Assembly: GCA_910584955.1 (NCBI GenBank)
Contig: CAJUDC010000042.1
Coordinates: 9,352-17,635, forward strand
DNA: 8,284 nt
Source of the DNA: an uncultured Paraprevotella sp.
GTDB taxonomy: Bacteria > Bacteroidota > Bacteroidia > Bacteroidales > Bacteroidaceae
Reading direction: 5' to 3'
Below the pieces are notes generated by a model. The model was not told the origin of the DNA and made no database searches. It saw nothing but the letters and a program-made list of their open reading frames with translations. The position numbers and the translations under genes are program-made. Within the stretch, counting starts at the first letter, position 1; each line of letters starts with the position of its first letter. Positions 1-5,952 of the stretch are shown here, in pieces.

Positions 1-2
1 TT

Positions 3-755
3 TCCTGTATTCCTGAAAAGAAACCTGCAACCGAAGCATTTACTTTCAACAACATGGAATGGAACGACAGCGTCAAAACCGATTTGTCCAAAGCCTATTG
101 CCATATAAAAATAGACTACCCTGCTACCGGTCATCCTGAATTGCTACGCAACATACGGGAATGGCTGAGCGATCAGCTGGGAGGCACACTTTGCGAAAAA
201 GAGATCGGACAGGAAGACTTTATCCCACAATACGGAAAAATGCTGCTCGACAGTGCCCAAAGTGATTTTCGCTCATTGGCGGAATCCAAACTAGGAACCA
301 ACTACGAATGGAATATCACCGTCAAGCTGGCAGACGAAACAGACCGCTATCTCACTTACATAGCCGAAATTTATACTTACAGCGGAGGAGCCCACGGTTC
401 GTATATCCAACAAGGAGCCACATTCCGCAAGAACGACGGACGTAAGTTCGGCTGGGATATGTTCAAGAATGCGGCACGTACGGAACTCCCCTCCTTGCTG
501 AAAGATGCCATCCACAATCAATATTTCGAGCCAGGAACCGACAAAGAATTCTACGGTCAGCTCTTGGATGTAGACACGGCCTCCTATCGTTTCCCTTTGC
601 CTCAGACCGAACCTTACATAGCACAGGACGGCGTACATTTCATTTATCAGGAATATGAAATCGCGGCCTATGCCGCCGGTTCACCTTCGTGCGTATTGCC
701 ATTCGGACAAGTAAAAGAGTTACTCACGCATTCTGCTTGTGAACTGATCGAATAG
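3..755 (+). CDS. Partial lipoprotein with DUF3298 (RsiV-like) domain
   Basis: The reading frame is open from the left edge, so the gene is cut at its 5' end. The first visible residues are Ser-Cys-Ile-Pro-Glu-Lys-Lys. The Cys at bases 6-8, followed by a low-complexity linker, looks like the end of a lipoprotein signal peptide, so the ATG at 54 is very probably internal. Counting from that Met, residues 106-116 carry the IYTYSGGAHGS motif, and residues 200-215 read YEIAAYAAG followed by a VLPF strand. Both are hallmarks of the DUF3298 domain found in RsiV-type anti-sigma factors and many Bacteroidetes lipoproteins. The upstream part (residues 15-105) fits the companion DUF4163-like region. I infer a membrane-anchored periplasmic or surface protein. 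The molecular role is unknown, and there is no sigma-factor neighbour here to suggest anti-sigma function. The gene converges on the UPF0210 gene, with a hairpin between them. Confidence 0.8.
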   Translation, partial: SCIPEKKPATEAFTFNNMEWNDSVKTDLSKAYCHIKIDYPATGHPELLRNIREWLSDQLGGTLCEKEIGQEDFIPQYGKMLLDSAQSDFRSLAESKLGTNYEWNITVKLADETDRYLTYIAEIYTYSGGAHGSYIQQGATFRKNDGRKFGWDMFKNAARTELPSLLKDAIHNQYFEPGTDKEFYGQLLDVDTASYRFPLPQTEPYIAQDGVHFIYQEYEIAAYAAGSPSCVLPFGQVKELLTHSACELIE

Positions 756-775
756 AAGGAAACGTTATTTCATAA

Positions 776-844
776 AAAGCCCCCTTTCCCTGGTTCGACT
801 GCTTGATAAAAACAAGTTGTTCGGAACCCGGGAAAGGGGGCTTT
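776..844. terminator. Long-arm hairpin terminator between convergent genes
   Basis: AAAGCCCCCTTTCCC (776-790) is repeated perfectly inverted at 830-844, giving a 15-bp stem. Inside it, GGTTC (792-796) can pair with GAACC (824-828) across one mismatch, and CTTG (802-805) with CAAG (813-816), so the 39-base loop is itself structured. On the minus strand the stem is followed by TTTTT, a good intrinsic terminator for the UPF0210 operon, which stops 24 bases upstream. On the plus strand it is followed by only TTT then ATAG, a weaker terminator for the lipoprotein gene. It probably works in both directions. Confidence 0.8.
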
Positions 845-867
845 ATAGTATTCTGCAAAAGGAGCCT

Positions 868-2232
868 CTAATTTTTAAAACTATGTATCGGAGCCGGGAT
901 ACGCCCCGTACGGTTCACAAATGCCTCACAGGAAAAAGTATTGACCGGCATCACCGGAGCATGGCCCAGCAATCCGCCGAACTCCACCGTATCGCCAACC
1001 GTCTTTCCCACTACGGGGATTACACGCACCGCCGTTGTCTTCTGATTAATCATTCCGATAGCCGCTTCATCGGCTATAATACCCGAGATGGAAGTAGCGG
1101 GCGTATCCCCCGGAATGGCGATCATATCCAATCCTACGGAACAAACACACGTCATGGCTTCCAGTTTTTCTATCGTCAACGCCCCGCATTCCACGGCATC
1201 CACCATTCCCTGGTCCTCGCTGACCGGAATAAAGGCACCGCTCAGTCCGCCCACATAAGAAGATGCCATCACACCGCCTTTCTTCACCTGATCGTTGAGT
1301 AAAGCCAACGCCGCCGTTGTTCCGGGTGCTCCCGGTTGCTCCAGTCCGATCTCACAAAGAATCTCCGCCACACTGTCGCCCACCGCCGGTGTAGGAGCCA
1401 GCGACAGATCAATGATCCCGAAAGGAATCCCCAGCCTTCGCGACGCTTCCTGCGCCACCAGTTGTCCCACACGGGTTATTTTGAAAGCCGTACGCTTTAC
1501 CGTCTCACAAAGCAACTCGAAACTACCGCCCCGAATCTGTTCCAACGCGTATTTCACCACCCCGGGTCCGCTCACTCCCACATTGATAATGGCATCCGCC
1601 TCCGTCACCCCGTGGAACGCACCGGCCATAAACGGGTTATCATCGGGAGCGTTACACAGAACCACCAGTTTGGCACATCCCAACGAATCATTCGCCCGGG
1701 TACGCTCCGCCGTTTCCCGGATAATCTCTCCCATGAGCCTTACCGCATCCATATTTATACCGGTTTTGGTGGATCCCACATTCACGGAACTGCAAATACG
1801 TTCCGTCACGGCCATTGCTTCAGGAATGGAGCGCACCAGCAGTTCGTCGGCAGACGTCATACCTTTCGACACCACAGCCGAATAACCGCCCAGAAAGTTC
1901 ACACCAAGCTCACCGGCCGCACGGTCCAGCGTACGGGCAATCCGTACATAATCGGCCGTCGTCTTACAAGCCGCTCCTCCCACCAGTGCGATCGGGGTGA
2001 CGGATATACGTTTGTTCACAATAGGAATGCCGTATTCCCGGGATATTTCCTCACCGGTTCTGACCAAATCCCTGGCCAAACGGGTTATTTTACGGTAAAT
2101 ATTGTCACACAAGGTATCCAGATTCCCGTCCGCACAATCCAGCAGATTGATGCCCATCGTGATGGTACGCACATCCAGATTTTCCTGTTCGATCATTTTA
2201 TTGGTTTCGATAACCTCCGATATATTAATCAT
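868..2232 (-). CDS. UPF0210/DUF711 family protein (PFL-like fold)
   Basis: This 454-residue protein is full length and highly typical of the UPF0210 (DUF711) family. The N-terminus has the RTITMGINLLDC block (residues 22-33) and IPIVNKRISVTP (69-80). The centre has DNPFMAGAFHG (198-208), NVGVSGPGVV (217-226) and LSLAPTPAVGDSVAEIL (276-292). The C-terminal half has GGLSGAFIPVSED (328-340), a CSVGLDMIAIPGDTP stretch (364-378), EFGGLLGHAPV (417-427) and the terminal IPAPIHSFKN. Databases often label the family 'PFL family protein' because its fold resembles pyruvate formate-lyase-type enzymes. No glycyl-radical RVxGY-type loop is visible, so formate-lyase chemistry should not be assumed. No signal peptide is seen, so it is presumably cytoplasmic. 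It starts 19 bases after the ACT-domain gene and is surely co-transcribed with it. The start is chosen because the N-terminus matches the family. The true reaction is unknown. Confidence 0.93.
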   Translation of the reverse strand: MINISEVIETNKMIEQENLDVRTITMGINLLDCADGNLDTLCDNIYRKITRLARDLVRTGEEISREYGIPIVNKRISVTPIALVGGAACKTTADYVRIARTLDRAAGELGVNFLGGYSAVVSKGMTSADELLVRSIPEAMAVTERICSSVNVGSTKTGINMDAVRLMGEIIRETAERTRANDSLGCAKLVVLCNAPDDNPFMAGAFHGVTEADAIINVGVSGPGVVKYALEQIRGGSFELLCETVKRTAFKITRVGQLVAQEASRRLGIPFGIIDLSLAPTPAVGDSVAEILCEIGLEQPGAPGTTAALALLNDQVKKGGVMASSYVGGLSGAFIPVSEDQGMVDAVECGALTIEKLEAMTCVCSVGLDMIAIPGDTPATSISGIIADEAAIGMINQKTTAVRVIPVVGKTVGDTVEFGGLLGHAPVMPVNTFSCEAFVNRTGRIPAPIHSFKN

Positions 2233-2251
2233 ATAAGCAATGTTTATAAGA

Positions 2252-2524
2252 TTAAACCCGGTGCATTTTATCGAAGATCTCTTCCCGCTGGCATTTCACC
2301 TGTACGCCCAGCGCCAGTCCCATCTCGGACAACTCGGCGGCAGCCTGTTCAAAAGGCTTTTCCATACCGCTCATATCCACTATCATCATCATGTTAAACA
2401 GATCCTGGACAATGGTTTGAGATATGTCCAGAATATTCACATGATTCTCGGCCAAATACGTGCATACTTTGGCAATAATTCCCATGGCATCCTTACCCAC
2501 TACGGTAATAATCGTCTTGTTCAT
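2252..2524 (-). CDS. ACT domain protein, UPF0237 family
   Basis: This 90-residue protein is a single ACT domain, a small-molecule (usually amino-acid) binding regulatory fold. Residues 3-16 (KTIITVVGKDAMGI) form the first strand and the ligand-binding glycine loop. They are followed by a helix (AKVCTYLAENHVN), then strands NILDISQTIV and MMMIVDMSG, a second helix (KPFEQAAAELSEMGLALG) and a final strand with a charged tail. The length and sequence match the stand-alone UPF0237 family, which is distantly related to the ACT domains of GcvR-type regulators. It is the first gene of a two-gene operon with UPF0210, a neighbourhood also known in Firmicutes such as streptococci. The likely role is allosteric sensing for the partner protein, which is inference. 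The start is preceded by an A-rich AAAAGAAA stretch rather than a Shine-Dalgarno sequence, which is normal in Bacteroidales. Confidence 0.92.
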   Translation of the reverse strand: MNKTIITVVGKDAMGIIAKVCTYLAENHVNILDISQTIVQDLFNMMMIVDMSGMEKPFEQAAAELSEMGLALGVQVKCQREEIFDKMHRV

Positions 2525-2583
2525 TTTCTTTTACTGGTTTACTGTCTGCGCCGGAGTCCAGCCCTTTTTCGCTTATTCCGGCC

Positions 2584-2614
2584 TAAAGATTACTATTTTA
2601 CGATATATAAAAAG
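2584..2614 (-). promoter_or_regulatory. Weak candidate promoter of ACT/UPF0210 operon
   Basis: On the minus strand AATCTTTA (2591 down to 2584) resembles the Bacteroides -7 box TAnnTTTG with two mismatches. A T-rich stretch about 18-20 bases upstream could serve as the -33 box, but it overlaps the fabI terminator tail. The implied leader is about 50 bases and could form a small hairpin, GCCGGA (2550-2555) with TCCGGC (2577-2582). The evidence is thin. The operon needs a promoter in this 153-base gap because a terminator precedes it. Confidence 0.3.
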
Positions 2615-2641
2615 CAGACTTTTTCAGATAAGTCTGCTTTT
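2610..2641 (-). terminator. Intrinsic terminator of fabI
   Basis: AAAAGCAGACTT (2610-2621) is perfectly inverted at 2630-2641 (AAGTCTGCTTTT), giving a 12-bp stem with an 8-base loop. Read on the minus strand it lies 37 bases after the fabI stop codon and ends in CTTTTTATATAT, a T-rich tail. This separates fabI from the downstream ACT/UPF0210 operon. Confidence 0.85.
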
Positions 2642-2677
2642 CTTTTCACTGTATTTTTTCTTGTTCCGTTCGGTTTT

Positions 2678-3538
2678 TCAGCCGTAGATGATCTTACCGT
2701 TTTCGTCCCGGTTCTCGTCAATAAACGATTTGTTATACTGCGTCATGCCGCGCAGAGACATTCCCATATTGGAAAAACCGCCGTCGTGGTACAAGTTCTG
2801 CATCGTCACTTTCTTCGTCAGATCGGAGAACATCACCACACAATAGTCGGCACATTCGTCGGCGCTCGCATTTCCCAAGGGAGACATACGGTCGCTGAAA
2901 TCATACAGACCGTCGAAACCCTTGATACCGCCGCCGGCCGTGGTAAACGTAGGCGACTGCGAGATCGTATTCACACGCACTCCTTTCTCACGACCGTAGA
3001 TATAACCGAAACTGCGGGCGATAGACTCCAACAGAGACTTGGCATCGGCCATGTCGTTATAACCGAAGAAAGTACGCTGCGAAGCGACGTATGTCAATGC
3101 AAGGATGGAGCCGCACTCGTTAATGGCATCCAGTTTTTTAGCCACCTGAATCATCTTATGAAAAGAAACGGCCGAAATATCCAACGTCTTACTCAGCAAG
3201 GTATAATCCAGATCGTCGTACGTACGCTTCTTACGCATGTTCGCGCTCATGGCCACCGAATGCAATACAAAATCGATCTTACCGCCCATGACTTTCTGCG
3301 CCTCCGTGAACAGCGCCTCCAGATCCTCTACTGAAGTGGCGTCGGCCGGTATCACCGTGGCATGTGTCTTCTCCGCCAGTTCGGCAATGGTTCCCATACG
3401 ACAAGCCACCGGGGTGTTTGTCAATACAATCTGCGCACCTTCTTCAACGGCCCGTTCGGCCACCTTCCACGCAATAGAGGCATCGTTAAGGGCACCGAAA
3501 ATAATGCCGCGTTTACCTTTCAATAAATTATAAGCCAT
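2678..3538 (-). CDS. fabI: Enoyl-[acyl-carrier-protein] reductase FabI
   Basis: FabI reduces the enoyl-ACP double bond in the last step of each fatty acid elongation cycle, using NADH or NADPH, in the cytoplasm. The frame is open back to 3643, but the Met at 3538 (MAYNLLKGKRGIIFGALN) is chosen. It starts directly at the Rossmann fold, gives a normal 286 residues, and lies downstream of a good promoter at 3592-3622. The cofactor loop is at residues 11-24 (GIIFGALNDASIAW). The active site has Tyr150, Tyr160 and Lys167 with the FabI spacing Y-x6-K (Y160 to K167), and Tyr150 ten residues before Tyr160 as in E. coli Tyr146/Tyr156. The substrate-binding stretch is QSPTFTTAGGGIKGF (194-208). Residue 96, in the HSVAMS segment, is Ala where E. 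coli FabI has Gly93 (HSIGFA). The C-terminus (DENGKIIYG) looks complete. Cofactor preference cannot be read from the sequence. Confidence 0.95.
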   Translation of the reverse strand: MAYNLLKGKRGIIFGALNDASIAWKVAERAVEEGAQIVLTNTPVACRMGTIAELAEKTHATVIPADATSVEDLEALFTEAQKVMGGKIDFVLHSVAMSANMRKKRTYDDLDYTLLSKTLDISAVSFHKMIQVAKKLDAINECGSILALTYVASQRTFFGYNDMADAKSLLESIARSFGYIYGREKGVRVNTISQSPTFTTAGGGIKGFDGLYDFSDRMSPLGNASADECADYCVVMFSDLTKKVTMQNLYHDGGFSNMGMSLRGMTQYNKSFIDENRDENGKIIYG

Positions 3539-3560
3539 AAAAAAACTATTTAATGAATAT

Positions 3561-3577
3561 CGCCTGTCGGGCAGGCG
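3561..3577 (-). promoter_or_regulatory. Hairpin in the fabI mRNA leader
   Basis: CGCCTG (3561-3566) and CAGGCG (3572-3577) form a perfect 6-bp GC-rich stem with a 5-base loop. It can be extended by three A-T pairs if base 3578 is bulged. It lies 22 bases upstream of the fabI ATG and just downstream of the predicted transcription start, inside the untranslated leader. There is no T-run after it, so it is not an intrinsic terminator. It may stabilise the mRNA, affect translation, or be a DNA operator. Confidence 0.5.
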
Positions 3578-3591
3578 CATAATATCATCTG

Positions 3592-3622
3592 CAAAGATAC
3601 AACTATTTTTGCACACTACAAC
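3592..3622 (-). promoter_or_regulatory. fabI promoter (Bacteroidales -33/-7 type)
   Basis: On the minus strand TATCTTTG (3599 down to 3592) is an exact match to the TAnnTTTG -7 box of Bacteroides primary sigma promoters. GTTG (3622 down to 3619), one base off TTTG, sits exactly 19 bases upstream, the expected spacing. Transcription should begin near 3585 and give a leader of about 47 bases. Inverted arms at 3606-3614 and 3631-3639 bracket the -33 box. Confidence 0.75.
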
Positions 3623-3643
3623 GGTTTTTTGTGCAAAAAGCAC
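3606..3643. repeat. Inverted repeat with GTGC/GCAC half-sites over the fabI promoter
   Basis: TTTTTGCAC (3606-3614) is perfectly inverted at 3631-3639 (GTGCAAAAA), with 16 bases between the arms. A third half-site, GCAC at 3640-3643, makes a tighter dyad GTGC-N5-GCAC with the second arm. The arms flank the fabI -33 box, one in the spacer and one just upstream. It could be an operator. As a terminator for the GH30 gene it would be poor, because the stem is followed by ATAGTTG rather than a T-run on the minus strand. Confidence 0.4.
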
Positions 3644-3655
3644 GTAGCAACTCCG

Positions 3656-5815
3656 TCAACGTATGCGTATTTTCTGTACCTGACGACCGCTCTCGCCCCT
3701 GGTTTCCGCCATATAAAAGCCTTTTCTCAACTCCACACGACTGATATATCCCGTCAATGTACGGCTGACCACCGATTGCCCGTCGGGAGTATACACATGC
3801 AACCGAATCCGGTCACCGGAAGGATTGATTACCGTCATCCCCCCTTCGTCCGGCAATACCTTCACACCGCTCGGCACATCTTCGGCGTCCGGCCTTTTTA
3901 CGGCATCCGTCATGTCGTGTTCCGCAACCGGACATATCGCCCACTGGCGGTGTACGTTCTTCGCCGACGTACCGTAATCCCACACGCCCAGTGGCGTGCC
4001 GTCGCTACAGCTCTCGTTCTGCAAATCGAATGCTTTGCCGGTGCGTCTGTCCGTAATCTTAAAATATCCGTTGTCCAGTTCCGTAAACACGAATTCCTGT
4101 CCCTCTCCCGGCGTATCGGAAAGAGACAGCAGATAGCCGTCGGTAGCGGTCAGATAGCGGCCTTGACGGTTTTGCAGACTATAGGCACCGCCTTTCTCTT
4201 CCAACCGCCAGAACTGACCGTCATCGGCGGAAGCATAATCCGCCAATACGGCTTTTCCGTCGCGCTCCGTCACTACGAAGCTGCCAATTCGCGGCGACAG
4301 CAGATAGGTTTTTCCTCCGACCGGCCGGTTGACCGTTGCCTTCCCGTCGGTCTTCACCTTTATTATATAGGTTTGTATGGAGCGGGCCGGAAGCCGTACC
4401 GCCAGTTGTTTGTTTCGGATGCGCAACGACCCTTTCAACTTCAAATTCTCCGTTTCAGACGTTGCATAGCTGCGGGCATAATCCGCCACTTCATCGAAAG
4501 CGGAAAGATCGTAGGCATAGCGCGCCTCCTTGCCGGTGTTGTTCAGATGCACAATCACCAACGTGTCGTTCGAGGGGTTCATCGCCGCCAGTGTCTGATC
4601 GTTCAGCACATTGAGCATCGTATAACCTTGCTTGATGAAACGGGTCACCTGCTGACGGACATAATAGTTTTTCACCCGTTCATACTGCTGGGTGGCGAAG
4701 TCGGCCCGCACCAGGTCCCACTGATCGTTCTGCTCCTCCACATACTGCCAGTCGCACCACACGGTGGGATGCAGATACCGCATGTCGTCCATCAGGCGCT
4801 GTGCCATAGCCAGGTTACCTCCGATGCCTTCGCCGCCTTCACCGGTCTCACTCATCCACAGGGGCAAGCCTCTTTCCCCCACCAAAGCGCTCACCTGGGC
4901 ACGGTGCCGGTTGTCGCCGTAGTAGGTATGGCTGTTCCATTGGCCGAGCATGGAGAACACCTCGGGATAGGCCGCATAGGTGTTCAGCGTATTCAGCGCA
5001 TCCGTCAACGCACTCTCATCGGGAGCGGAAAGCATGGTCTTCAGTCCCGAAGCCTGCAACATCGGATACAGCACCTTGAGGAACTTCACTTGCGAAGCGG
5101 GCGAGAAATGACATCCCTCCTGACTGCCGCTACACGTCCAGTAGGACGAATAAGGTTCGTTGAAAGGGTCCAGCGTACGGAATTCTATGCCGTATGTCTC
5201 CTTGTAATGCTTGCACACATCCACCAGGTAACGGGCGAATGCCTCGTAGTATTCGGGACGCAGATTGTCCTGTCCGCCCTGCTTGTTTCCGCCGCAGCAT
5301 CCGCTCCAGGTCATCCACCACGGAGCCGAATTGCTGAAAGCCTCGAACACGGCGTCAGGGCGCATCTCTTTTATTTTCAACATGATCTTGCGTTGCGCCG
5401 CATCGCGCGTCCAGTCGTAGTCGGATTCCTCGTACACCTTGAATCCCTCCATCTCCGCGCGCAGTCCCTTACCGCCTTCACCTCCCATGTGATGGGGCGT
5501 ACAATTGCGGTTCTCCGGGTCGTCTCCGCCGCCGATATTGTAACGGAACACGTTATAGTTCAAACCATTCGGATCTACCAGCAGTTTTACCAGACTTTCA
5601 ATACGATCGTCCGACCACCGCCCGCACATATTGGCCCACCAACAAAGCGAAACGCCCCAGCCTTCTACCGTCTGACGGCGCTGAGCGGGCGACACATAGC
5701 AGTGCAACGTATCCGAAGCCACCGCAGCGGCTACCGGACGGACCGGGCATCCTGCCACGACAACTGCCGCCAAAGCCCGCATTACTTTCTTCATTATTCG
5801 TATCCTGTTCTTCAT
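3656..5815 (-). CDS. Secreted GH30 glycosidase, endo-beta-1,6-galactanase-like, with ricin-type lectin domain
   Basis: This 719-residue exported enzyme has a basic N-terminus and hydrophobic core (residues 9-22). It is followed either by a lipobox-like VAG-Cys23 or by a signal peptidase I site near AVA-Ser34. The GH30 (beta/alpha)8 barrel spans roughly residues 40-400. EGWGVSLCWWAN (51-62) forms the start of the barrel. NEP at 219-221 gives Glu220 as acid/base, and MSETGEGG gives Glu323 as nucleophile. The usual GH30 beta-sandwich follows to about 487. Residues 500-630 form a ricin-type beta-trefoil region with QFW (534-536) and RQW (623-625) motifs, likely carbohydrate-binding. Residues 648-719 resemble a Por-type sorting domain. 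The LCWWAN motif resembles endo-beta-1,6-galactanases of GH30, but substrate is inference. A second start at 5794 (MKKVMRALAA) has an AGGA 8 bases upstream and is nearly as good. No strong terminator lies before fabI. Confidence 0.82.
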   Translation of the reverse strand: MKNRIRIMKKVMRALAAVVVAGCPVRPVAAAVASDTLHCYVSPAQRRQTVEGWGVSLCWWANMCGRWSDDRIESLVKLLVDPNGLNYNVFRYNIGGGDDPENRNCTPHHMGGEGGKGLRAEMEGFKVYEESDYDWTRDAAQRKIMLKIKEMRPDAVFEAFSNSAPWWMTWSGCCGGNKQGGQDNLRPEYYEAFARYLVDVCKHYKETYGIEFRTLDPFNEPYSSYWTCSGSQEGCHFSPASQVKFLKVLYPMLQASGLKTMLSAPDESALTDALNTLNTYAAYPEVFSMLGQWNSHTYYGDNRHRAQVSALVGERGLPLWMSETGEGGEGIGGNLAMAQRLMDDMRYLHPTVWCDWQYVEEQNDQWDLVRADFATQQYERVKNYYVRQQVTRFIKQGYTMLNVLNDQTLAAMNPSNDTLVIVHLNNTGKEARYAYDLSAFDEVADYARSYATSETENLKLKGSLRIRNKQLAVRLPARSIQTYIIKVKTDGKATVNRPVGGKTYLLSPRIGSFVVTERDGKAVLADYASADDGQFWRLEEKGGAYSLQNRQGRYLTATDGYLLSLSDTPGEGQEFVFTELDNGYFKITDRRTGKAFDLQNESCSDGTPLGVWDYGTSAKNVHRQWAICPVAEHDMTDAVKRPDAEDVPSGVKVLPDEGGMTVINPSGDRIRLHVYTPDGQSVVSRTLTGYISRVELRKGFYMAETRGESGRQVQKIRIR

Positions 5816-5841
5816 ATAGCTAAAGGTATGTTATTCTCCCG

Positions 5842-5849
5842 CAAAGATA
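5842..5849 (-). promoter_or_regulatory. -7 box of the GH30 gene promoter
   Basis: TATCTTTG on the minus strand (5849 down to 5842) is an exact TAnnTTTG -7 box and is identical to the fabI box. No convincing TTTG is seen 19-21 bases upstream, so the -33 element is weak and may depend on an activator. The expected leader is about 20 bases to the start at 5815, or about 40 to the alternative start at 5794. Confidence 0.6.
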
Positions 5850-5882
5850 GCTTTTTTCCTCACACCAATCTGCATAAAAACG

Positions 5883-5897
5883 ACCTAAGAATTAGGT
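5883..5897. promoter_or_regulatory. Dyad between divergent GH30 and GH36 promoters (possible operator)
   Basis: ACCTAA-GAA-TTAGGT is a perfect 6-bp inverted repeat with a 3-base spacer. It sits near the middle of the 137-base divergent gap. Its right arm overlaps the putative -33 element of the GH36 gene (TTAG, 5892-5895), and it lies about 34 bases upstream of the GH30 -7 box. This is a good position for a regulator that controls both genes. No binding protein is known from this window. Confidence 0.4.
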
Positions 5898-5923
5898 TTA
5901 CCCTACTTTTTCACGTACCTTTG
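5892..5923 (+). promoter_or_regulatory. Promoter of the GH36 alpha-galactosidase gene
   Basis: TACCTTTG (5916-5923) is an exact match to the Bacteroides -7 box TAnnTTTG. The -33 element is weaker: TTAG at 5892-5895, 20 bases upstream. Transcription should start near 5930, leaving a short leader of about 22 bases with no Shine-Dalgarno sequence. Confidence 0.65.
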
Positions 5924-5952
5924 TATCCGAACTTAATCTTAATCTCGTCTCT

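Noticed and set aside
868..2232. UPF0210 as a true pyruvate formate-lyase or glycyl-radical enzyme
   Set aside because: The 'PFL' label reflects fold similarity. No C-terminal glycyl-radical loop is visible, and there is no radical-SAM activase nearby.
1336..2397. A 353-codon plus-strand frame opposite the UPF0210 and ACT genes
   Set aside because: It crosses two conserved minus-strand genes and has a low-complexity His/Arg-rich translation, so it is a shadow.
3561..3577. The fabI leader hairpin as a riboswitch or as a terminator of the GH30 gene
   Set aside because: A single 6-bp stem is too small for a known riboswitch, and no T-run follows it on the minus strand.
3539..3643. A 35-codon N-terminal extension of fabI
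   Set aside because: The extension runs through the promoter and leader hairpin and has no family counterpart. The Met at 3538 gives the normal FabI start.
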